Positions 14,634 to 20,014 of a stretch of DNA of 20,518 nt are shown in pieces (position 1 is the first letter of the stretch; each line of letters starts with the position of its first letter). The notes below the pieces were generated by a model, which worked only from the letters and a program-made list of their open reading frames with translations, was not told the DNA's origin and made no database searches. The stretch is from a virus. Made by a program: the position numbers and the translations under genes. The DNA is taken from IMG/VR virus record IMGVR_UViG_3300029319_000471, positions 4,605 to 25,122 of that record, one strand, 5' to 3'.

Positions 14634-15794
14634 ATGTCAGAGATCAAGGTAAATTCGATAAAAGGTGTAGCGGCAAGCTCGGCAGCAATCACTATTTCAA
14701 ACACCGATGGAACGTGTACTGCCAATATTACTAATAACTTAAGTAACAAAAATTTAATAATTAACGGAGCTATGCAAGTAGCTCAACGTGGTACGTCATC
14801 TACAACATCTGGTTATGCAACTGTTGATAGATTTGCAGTGCAGTATGGTGGAACAGATGAAGCACCTACTCAGGCACAGGTTGATGTGGCTGCTGGAACT
14901 TCACCTTATACAAATGGATTTAGAAAAGCATATAAAATTACAAATGGAAATCAAACAAGTGGTGCTGGTGCTGCTGATTTTGTAAGATACCGCATAAGAA
15001 TAGAGGCTCAAGACATTGCTAACAGTGGTTGGAATTATACATCTAGTTCAAGCAGCATAACATTATCTTTTTGGGTAAAATCAAGTGTCGCACAAAATTT
15101 TTATGGACATTTACTTACATTAGATGGTACTCAACAAGGTTATCCTTTTGAGACAGGTTCTTTAACTGCTGATACTTGGACAAAAATAACAAAAACAATT
15201 TCTGGTAATAGTAATTTAACTTTTAATAATGATAATAATCTTGGTTTGGAGATTTCAATTTATGGTTTTCTTGGCACAGATTTTACAGCTTCAGGTGTTA
15301 CTGAAAATGCTTGGAATGCTTGGAGTAGTAGCACTTATACAGAAGATCAAACCTCAACATGGTACACAACAAATGATGCGACTTTAGAATTGACGGGAAT
15401 GCAGCTTGAGGTAGGCAGCGTGGCAACAGATTTTGAGCATAGGTCATTCGGTCAGGAGCTTGCTTTATGTGAACGATATTGCTTAACTTTATGCACAGGT
15501 CAACAGTATATTGGTACTTGTATGCTTTATAATTCACTTACTCATACCGCAGCAATGGTATGGAAAACAACAATGAGGGCTGCACCTACAATGGTCGCAA
15601 ATTCTGGTACTGATTATTATATAACTTACAGAAATGGTGGTCAATCTACTTACAATTCCTTAACTGGAACAAGTCTTGTAAGTGCTAATGGAGGTGCAGT
15701 TTATACATCAAATGGGAGTGGTACGGCAGGACACGCTGGAGCAATAGCTGGTGCTAATGCAAGCACTTTAGTATTATTAACTGCGGAGCTTTAA
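14634..15794 (+). CDS. Tail fibre with carbohydrate-binding-like domain
   Basis: A 386-residue fibre. It opens with 'SEIKVNSIKGVAASSAAITISNTDGTCTANITNNLSNKNLIINGAMQVAQRGTS', a well-conserved fibre N-terminus in marine phages. A jelly-roll-like beta domain follows ('TLSFWVKSSVAQNFYGHLL', 'SLTADTWTKITKTISG') of the sort seen in carbohydrate-binding modules. A conserved segment follows near residues 254-282 ('TGMQLEVGSVATDFEHRSFG', 'ELALCERYC'), and a variable C-terminus 'TAAMVWKTTMRAAPTMVANSG' completes it. It is likely the main adhesin of this cluster, binding surface sugars. The conserved 'ELTGMQLEVG...' segment is encoded by a GC-rich stretch, consistent with recombination at that point. Confidence 0.75.
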   Translation: MSEIKVNSIKGVAASSAAITISNTDGTCTANITNNLSNKNLIINGAMQVAQRGTSSTTSGYATVDRFAVQYGGTDEAPTQAQVDVAAGTSPYTNGFRKAYKITNGNQTSGAGAADFVRYRIRIEAQDIANSGWNYTSSSSSITLSFWVKSSVAQNFYGHLLTLDGTQQGYPFETGSLTADTWTKITKTISGNSNLTFNNDNNLGLEISIYGFLGTDFTASGVTENAWNAWSSSTYTEDQTSTWYTTNDATLELTGMQLEVGSVATDFEHRSFGQELALCERYCLTLCTGQQYIGTCMLYNSLTHTAAMVWKTTMRAAPTMVANSGTDYYITYRNGGQSTYNSLTGTSLVSANGGAVYTSNGSGTAGHAGAIAGANASTLVLLTAEL

Positions 15795-15797
15795 ATT

Positions 15798-15983
15798 ATG
15801 GCATACCCAACAAATCCAATATATAAATTTATGACAGACCCACTAACAGGACAAATATCTGGTGTAAAAAAACAATTAGCATCTAACGTAGAAGGATTTA
15901 TACCAAATGATGAAGCAAACACCGACTACCAAGAGTACCTTGCTTGGGTAGCAGAGGGAAATACAGCCGAAGCTGCTGACTAA
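15798..15983 (+). CDS. Small fibre-cluster protein, function unknown
   Basis: A 61-residue protein, 'MAYPTNPIYKFMTDPLTG' through 'EGFIPNDEANTDYQEYLAWVAEGNTAEAAD'. The end 'YQEYLAWVAEGNTAE' is a motif that I recall at the C-termini of short proteins, or of tail-fibre assembly proteins, beside phage fibre genes. It begins 3 nt after the large fibre gene (TAA-ATT-ATG), so it probably closes the fibre operon and may act as a small fibre accessory protein. Its stop overlaps the stop of a possible gene on the other strand. Confidence 0.6.
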   Translation: MAYPTNPIYKFMTDPLTGQISGVKKQLASNVEGFIPNDEANTDYQEYLAWVAEGNTAEAAD

Positions 15984-16111
15984 TTAATCTTTTCCATTTG
16001 TCTGGTCATAATTCCACCTAAAATATACAAAGGCCCAAGAGTGGGAATAATTAAGAGCATTGATATAATTAAAGTGTGAGAAATCGCTTTCAGTATTGCT
16101 TCTTTAACCAT
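15980..16111 (-). CDS. Possible small membrane protein (43 aa), antisense
   Basis: A minus-strand ORF that exactly fills the space between two rightward genes. It reads MVKEAILKAISHTLIISMLL, then 'IIPTLGPLYILGGIMTRQMEKIN', and contains one clear hydrophobic membrane segment with a charged end. Its start codon shares the sequence CATG (16109-16112) with the start of the rightward gene at 16110, and its stop TAG overlaps the stop of the gene ending at 15983. No Shine-Dalgarno site is visible on either side of the shared start. The amphipathic N-terminus and charged tail look protein-like, but a 43-aa ORF can be chance. A holin role would be a guess. Confidence 0.4.
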   Translation of the reverse strand: MVKEAILKAISHTLIISMLLIIPTLGPLYILGGIMTRQMEKIN

Positions 16112-16343
16112 GTTTCAAAAAATTTGTCAGATAGCCTCATTGTTGTCACTTTTTCTAACCTTGTCAATGTTGGGCGGTTCATACTACGCTTACAGATTTG
16201 TCACCTCTGAGCAATTCAAGGCTAGGGTAATGAATGAGGTGCTTGATAATGTGCAGGGGCTAATGCCCAAAGTATTAGACAATAACCTTCCAAAAATGAC
16301 AGGGCCATCTTTGCTAATACCATCAAAGAAAATTGGTTTATGA
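16110..16343 (+). CDS. Small single-pass membrane protein, cyanophage-like
   Basis: A 77-residue protein with an N-terminal hydrophobic segment at about 8-30 ('IASLLSLFLTLSMLGGSYYAYRF'), then a soluble part 'TSEQFKARVMNEVLDNVQGLMPKVLDNNLPKMTGPSL'. The 'VTSEQFK.RVM.EV...' and '.LPKMTGPS' pattern reminds me of small membrane proteins in marine cyanomyoviruses (memory only). It is probably anchored in the host inner membrane with the C-terminal region on the outer side or in the cytoplasm; topology is not determined. It overlaps the next gene by ATGA. A spanin-like or lysis-related role is possible but unsupported. Confidence 0.6.
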   Translation: MFQKICQIASLLSLFLTLSMLGGSYYAYRFVTSEQFKARVMNEVLDNVQGLMPKVLDNNLPKMTGPSLLIPSKKIGL

Positions 16344-16501
16344 ACTGTTTTTGGTGCGATAATGAACTTATAACAAGTGGTGATATAGACATTGATGAAT
16401 CAATGCCAACTTATCCTGAGTTTTCTGTAATGACTAATTTATCTTGTCCAAAATGTTTTTCGCAAGTTGAAGTTCTAAAAAAAAGAGATGCTTTTGATTA
16501 A
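16340..16501 (+). CDS. Small zinc-ribbon-like protein (53 aa)
   Basis: A 53-residue protein whose ATG overlaps the previous stop (ATGA) and whose TAA overlaps the next ATG (TAATG). The product begins MNCFWCDNELITSGDIDI and ends 'MTNLSCPKCFSQVEVLKKRDAFD'. Cys3/Cys6 and Cys36/Cys39 form two CxxC knuckles, the usual arrangement of a zinc ribbon. The 'NLSCPKCF' ending resembles small proteins I recall from marine T4-like cyanophages. The role is unknown; zinc ribbons of this size may bind nucleic acid or protein partners. Confidence 0.6.
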   Translation: MNCFWCDNELITSGDIDIDESMPTYPEFSVMTNLSCPKCFSQVEVLKKRDAFD

Positions 16502-16719
16502 TGATTTTTGGATTTTTTAAAAAATTGATTAAATATTACATTGATAAACTTATGTCCTGGATAAGAATAAAAAAATTACAATTTGAATTAGATAATGAGA
16601 TAAAAAAATATCATGATGATATGGATGCAAAAATGACAAAACCTAGAATTGTCGAAAAAGGTACTTTTGGAGAAGATGGCTGGTCTATTTCAATAGGAGA
16701 TGTAGATAAAGATGAGTGA
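16501..16719 (+). CDS. Small basic/coiled protein, function unknown
   Basis: A 72-residue protein. The N-terminus 'MIFGFFKKLIKYYIDKLMSWIRIKKLQFELDNEIKKYHDDMD' is a strongly amphipathic, basic, aromatic helix that could lie on a membrane or bind a partner. The end is 'RIVEKGTFGEDGWSISIGDVDKDE'. No family is recognised. It is coupled to both neighbours: TAATG upstream and an 8-nt overlap with the gene at 16712. It may work with the tail-anchored protein that follows, on context alone. Confidence 0.5.
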   Translation: MIFGFFKKLIKYYIDKLMSWIRIKKLQFELDNEIKKYHDDMDAKMTKPRIVEKGTFGEDGWSISIGDVDKDE

Positions 16720-17335
16720 AATAAAGATACCTGAGATAAAACTTCCAACAATTGATATTCCAGATACTCCATATTTTACAAAACCAAAACTGGAAGGCAA
16801 GTTGCCTGGGTGTTATTTATATCATCGTGATCTAGAAATCACACGCAATCCATCATTATTAATATCAGATAAACGTGGCACATATACTGTATGTCCAAAC
16901 GGTGAAATCCCATCATATACTCCGATGACATATGACCCTGCACAGATAATAGATACAGAGCCAGTTCCTGTTAATACTGCGCCAACTCAAAAAGATACAA
17001 ACGTAACACAACCAAAACCTAAAAAAGATAAGAAAGTAGTATATGAACCCTGCCCACCTGAAAACGCACAATTTAGACCAGGAGATTACAGAAATGATCT
17101 GAGAATTGAAAGATTGGTAAAATGGGAAAGATCCCCTTCAGATGGTATTACTTGTGTCGGAGTCTGGGAAAAAGTACCATTCAGAGAAAGCTTTACTGGT
17201 ACACCTCAAACACTCATTTCTACTGCTGTTATCGGTGTGGTTGCTGGTGGGTCTGCGCTTCTTGCTCCTGTAATAAAAAAAGTGATTTCTGAAATATTTA
17301 AAAAGATAAAAAAACAACTGACAAAGAAAAAATAG
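16712..17335 (+). CDS. Tail-anchored membrane protein, function unknown
   Basis: A 207-residue protein. The N-terminus is Pro/Ile-rich with a short repeat 'IPEIKLPTIDIPDTP'. The central part 'GKLPGCYLYHRDLEITRNPSLLISDKRGTYTVCPNGEIPSYTPM' has Cys34 and Cys61, and Cys114 and Cys148 follow. A charged Pro-rich linker lies near 90-110. A single hydrophobic segment at about 167-187 is followed by a very basic tail rich in Lys, typical of a tail anchor in the inner membrane. I recall similar proteins in marine cyanophages without a known function. It ends the 16110-17335 coupled group; there is an 81-nt gap before the next gene, with no convincing terminator. Confidence 0.55.
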   Translation: MSEIKIPEIKLPTIDIPDTPYFTKPKLEGKLPGCYLYHRDLEITRNPSLLISDKRGTYTVCPNGEIPSYTPMTYDPAQIIDTEPVPVNTAPTQKDTNVTQPKPKKDKKVVYEPCPPENAQFRPGDYRNDLRIERLVKWERSPSDGITCVGVWEKVPFRESFTGTPQTLISTAVIGVVAGGSALLAPVIKKVISEIFKKIKKQLTKKK

Positions 17336-17416
17336 CATTGTTACGATTTTAAAACATATACAAAGTGATGACATTCTAGTGATAAACTATGAAAGCAATA
17401 ACATTTATGAGGTTTT

Positions 17417-17728
17417 ATGAAACTTACAATGCAAAACAAAACAGGTCATCATCTTGAAGATAATGATGAATTTTACTTTGACAATGATATTTTGAACGAT
17501 AAAGTTCATTTATTTTTTAAATCAAATCGAAACAGCGTTGATGAATATTCAATGACAGGTCATCAATTTTTAAATTCTTTTGAACTTTCTATCAATACTT
17601 TAGGTATTGAACACGATACGATGTTAAAAAAAATTGGTAATATTATTTTTGCAAGAATCAAACAGCTTGAAAAAGATTATGAGATGATTCGCGCTCACGA
17701 AAATTCTCAGAAAAAGGAGGCAGTATGA
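17417..17728 (+). CDS. Hypothetical protein of the control-like operon
   Basis: A 103-residue protein with no recognised family. It is charged and soluble: 'HHLEDNDEFYFDNDILNDKVHLFF' is followed by helices 'HQFLNSFELSINTLGIEHDTMLKKIGNIIFARIKQLEKDYEMIRAH'. The start has a proper ribosome site (GAGG at 17409-17412, 4 nt before ATG). The stop overlaps the start of the ParB-like gene (ATGA), so they are one translational unit and may act together. It has no membrane segment or signal peptide. Whether it is regulatory or a partner of the ParB-like protein is unknown. Confidence 0.55.
   Translation: MKLTMQNKTGHHLEDNDEFYFDNDILNDKVHLFFKSNRNSVDEYSMTGHQFLNSFELSINTLGIEHDTMLKKIGNIIFARIKQLEKDYEMIRAHENSQKKEAV
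17713..17720 (+). promoter_or_regulatory. Strong Shine-Dalgarno site (AAAGGAGG)
   Basis: AAAGGAGG lies four bases before the ATG of the ParB-like gene and is nearly a perfect complement to the 3' end of 16S rRNA. It sits inside the upstream coding region. Most structural genes in the window lack such a site, so this gene probably has strong, independent translation. Confidence 0.75.
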
Positions 17729-18681
17729 CCTCCCAAGTCCAAGATGCCCTTTCAACTATCTATGAGGGCATAGAATATTCTCTTGAATTTATTACTCCAG
17801 AAAAAGCACAATTTTATTTGACAAAAAACTTTGAAAATAATCGCAAGATTAGCAGAAATAATCTTGAAGAGTTAAAAAGAGAAATGAAAAATAGTCGTTT
17901 TATTTTATCTGACTCTGCCATTTGTTTTGATACAAATGGCACTCTAGTCAATGGTCAACATAGATTGATGGCTGTTGTTCAAACAGGAATGACTCAACCA
18001 TTTCTTGTTGTCAAAAATATGCCTAGCAAATCCAAGCAAATAATGGATGTTGGTAAATCAAGGTGTATGTCTGATCGTATTACTGTTAGTGGTGTCAAGA
18101 TCAGTAGAAGAGATTGTGCAACCATAAGACACGCTATGGCTGCTATAAATAGTACAACTGGTACTGAGCAGTATTCAAGACCATGCCATGATGCCATAGT
18201 TGCTGAAACTTATTTAAAACATAATCAGTTTCTTTATCTTATGAGTAAAGTCTGTCCCACTAATACAACTAGGGTTAGGTCATTTTTTCTTGGAGCAGGG
18301 TTGAAAATTTATGCTGAAATGACTTACAACACTCAAAATCCAAGACATAAAAAGTACAACCATACAATGAATCCTAAAGAAAGGGCATTACATTGGTTAA
18401 ATATTGTCACTACAGGTATGGCAAGTCCTATTGATGGTGTTGATAGAGATATCAAACCATGTGATAGAGCAGCACAGATTATTTTTACCAAGTCTTGTGA
18501 TAGCAGCATAAAAAGATCATATTGGAATAGTGCTGAAGCCTTTGCTCTTACTGTTAGAGCAGCCCATAATTTTATGATTGGTTTAGATACTCAGTTTCTT
18601 AAAGTTCCTAAAGACGATCCTTTTAGAGATTTCATTGAGTTGCCATCAACCAATAAAATAATGACTATGGCATCAAATTGA
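17725..18681 (+). CDS. ParB/sulfiredoxin-like domain protein
   Basis: A 318-residue protein with the ParB/sulfiredoxin fold in its N-terminal 120 residues. 'FITPEKAQFYLTKNFENNRKISRNNLEELKREM' leads to 'SDSAICFDTNGTLVNGQHRLMAV', where N76-G77-Q78-H79-R80 is the hallmark nucleotide-binding motif, followed by 'IMDVGKSRCMSDRIT'. The rest is a helical C-terminal domain without a recognisable helix-turn-helix or KorB region. Proteins with this domain are common in marine phages and can bind or cleave nucleic acid or hydrolyse nucleotides; the activity here is unknown. There is no ParA in the window. It overlaps the upstream gene and is followed 30 nt later by a ribbon-helix-helix-like gene. Confidence 0.78.
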   Translation: MTSQVQDALSTIYEGIEYSLEFITPEKAQFYLTKNFENNRKISRNNLEELKREMKNSRFILSDSAICFDTNGTLVNGQHRLMAVVQTGMTQPFLVVKNMPSKSKQIMDVGKSRCMSDRITVSGVKISRRDCATIRHAMAAINSTTGTEQYSRPCHDAIVAETYLKHNQFLYLMSKVCPTNTTRVRSFFLGAGLKIYAEMTYNTQNPRHKKYNHTMNPKERALHWLNIVTTGMASPIDGVDRDIKPCDRAAQIIFTKSCDSSIKRSYWNSAEAFALTVRAAHNFMIGLDTQFLKVPKDDPFRDFIELPSTNKIMTMASN

Positions 18682-18711
18682 CGTTACAATGTTCTTAATT
18701 ACTTTTTTATA

Positions 18712-18957
18712 ATGAATGAAAATTTATCACGATTAACAGTTCAGATAACAAAACATCAGCATAAATTATTGAAATATCATGCCAAGCCTGGTACATCAAT
18801 CTCTTCTCTTGTAAGACAAGCACTTGATAGTCACTTTGCTGACGCTGAAGAAGCTCTCAGGGAAAAATACTTTGAGGCAGTAAAGTATGAAGAGTACGAG
18901 AAATACATGGCTGCACAAAAAGAACCAGTAGTAGCTGATGCAAGTTCTTTGTTATAA
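18712..18957 (+). CDS. Probable ribbon-helix-helix DNA-binding protein
   Basis: An 81-residue protein whose first 45 residues match a ribbon-helix-helix pattern: a short strand 'RLTVQITKHQHKLLKYHAK', a turn 'GTSISSLVRQALDSHF', then an acidic helical tail 'DAEEALREKYFEAVKYEEYEKYMAAQ'. Such proteins bind DNA as dimers through the N-terminal strand and act as regulators, antitoxins or centromere-binding proteins. No toxin gene is next to it. The ATG is preceded by AT-rich sequence without a Shine-Dalgarno site. A strong terminator follows at once. Family assignment is by pattern, with moderate confidence. Confidence 0.6.
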   Translation: MNENLSRLTVQITKHQHKLLKYHAKPGTSISSLVRQALDSHFADAEEALREKYFEAVKYEEYEKYMAAQKEPVVADASSLL

Positions 18958-18963
18958 ATAATA

Positions 18964-18997
18964 AGTAGGCAAGTGTAATACCCGTGACTTGTCTACT
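18964..18997. terminator. Bidirectional intrinsic terminator between convergent operons
   Basis: An 11-bp stem pairs 18964-18974 (AGTAGGCAAGT) with 18987-18997 (ACTTGTCTACT), with one G-U pair and a 12-nt loop. Rightwards it is followed by GTTTTATTTT, leftwards by a U-rich run on the other strand (TATTATTTAT). It sits between the rightward gene ending at 18957 and the leftward operon whose last stop (18993-18995) lies inside the stem. Both transcripts could end here. Confidence 0.8.
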
Positions 18998-19616
18998 GTT
19001 TTATTTTGTGAGTATGTGGGATAACTTGATTGGGAATTGTTGTTAATACTACGTTTTTACACGCAACCGCATCTTCATTTATCAATTTTACTCCAAGTTT
19101 TAATTGCTCGGCACATACCTTCATTCTCGCCAGATTGGCCTCTAAACGTGCTTTCTGTAATGCAAACTCCTGTCCTTTTATTTGGTTTTCAGCAGCTTTG
19201 ACGCAAAGATCAGATCCTTCTCCCAATGGTATCTGCAAGCTGATTGTGAAACCATAATTAAAATTATGAGTTGATTGATCAATTCTTGGCTGTTCACTTT
19301 GATATAAAATTTTTCCTGGATTTACTAAATTACCTGAAGCATCCTCTGCAAGGTCATAAATATTAGTTTTAGTTGTGGTAATTCTAGGTGTGCTATAGTT
19401 TTCCCCTTTGGTTACAAATGGTGTAAAGGCTAATGTCGGTTGCTGGCACTGAATATTTCCTCCATAGGTCATCGTTGGAAATCCGCCATTTATGGTTTGG
19501 TAGCCATTGTTTATAACCGTTCCGGAACTGGATGCACTAGGGCTACTCACTGTATTAGCAAGGGTTTTGGGTGATATTAATAATATTATTGAGAGAATAT
19601 ACTTAAGGAAGTACTT
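18993..19616 (-). CDS. Exported protein of leftward trio (gene C), start unresolved
   Basis: The reading frame ends at 18993. A hydrophobic signal-peptide-like segment 'KYFLKYILSIILLISPKTLA' begins near 19616 and leads to the mature part 'NTVSSPSASSSGTVINNGYQ'. The mature part is Ser/Thr/Gly/Asn-rich with four Cys, and then 'YGFTISLQIPLGEGSDLC' and a charged helix 'ENQIKGQEFALQKARLEANLARMKVCAEQLKLGV'. There is no ATG, GTG or TTG in this frame between the signal region and ATG at 19724, 138 bases inside gene B. Likely explanations are an unusual start, a sequence error, or a mutated start; the left limit given here is only where the signal begins. From memory it resembles secreted proteins in marine cyanophages. 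Function is unknown. Confidence 0.6.
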   Translation of the reverse strand, partial: KYFLKYILSIILLISPKTLANTVSSPSASSSGTVINNGYQTINGGFPTMTYGGNIQCQQPTLAFTPFVTKGENYSTPRITTTKTNIYDLAEDASGNLVNPGKILYQSEQPRIDQSTHNFNYGFTISLQIPLGEGSDLCVKAAENQIKGQEFALQKARLEANLARMKVCAEQLKLGVKLINEDAVACKNVVLTTIPNQVIPHTHKIKQ

Positions 19617-20014
19617 TGACTTTCTGTGTTTATAGTGCGCTGAATAGTGCTGGTCGCATCCAAACCGGGCGCAAGGAAATTTTCCGTTATGCTGAATGAT
19701 TCTTGTGGATTTACAATCTCCCATTGGGGCTTGGTAGACAAATTTGGAGTTACCCATTGAAACGAAACTCCATTAACTGTTTGCGTGTTTGTATAGGTAG
19801 CATCTGGTGATATAACTGTGCCATCTTTAACTTGTATGTTATGGCCTTGCAAACTGTAAGAATATCCTGTCCGATAATTTTCCGTAACAATGGTTTCCAC
19901 AATAATAGTTTTACTAGAACTGCTACTTTCCATTTGGCCTGTAGAGAACGATGGAGTGATACCCCCTGCATAAGCACTAGGTACTCCAAATAAAAAAATT
20001 ATCAGCCATTTCAT
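19586..20014 (-). CDS. Exported protein of leftward trio (gene B)
   Basis: A 142-residue secreted protein. A TTG lies one codon upstream, but ATG at 20014 overlaps the stop of gene A (TGATG) and gives the natural N-terminus MKWLIIFLFGVPSAYA, a short signal peptide with a likely signal peptidase cut after Ala16. The mature part is beta-rich and Ser/Thr-rich: 'GGITPSFSTGQMESSSSSKTIIVETIVTENYRTGYSYSLQGHNIQ' and 'SISQ'-style ends 'TSLSIFSQ'. I recall related proteins in marine cyanophages. It should be exported to the periplasm or beyond. It is co-transcribed with genes A and C. No enzyme motif is visible; the function is unknown. Confidence 0.7.
   Translation of the reverse strand: MKWLIIFLFGVPSAYAGGITPSFSTGQMESSSSSKTIIVETIVTENYRTGYSYSLQGHNIQVKDGTVISPDATYTNTQTVNGVSFQWVTPNLSTKPQWEIVNPQESFSITENFLAPGLDATSTIQRTINTESQSTSLSIFSQ

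Noticed and set aside
17380-17388. Extended -10-like TGATAAACT before the control operon
   Set aside because: No matching -35 box at the right distance; too weak to list, though a promoter in this 81-nt gap would make sense.
18708-18713. TATAAT as a -10 promoter box
   Set aside because: It overlaps the ATG of the ribbon-helix-helix gene, so a transcript would begin after the start codon. A TTGACG upstream is 25 nt away, too far; the match is expected by chance in AT-rich DNA.
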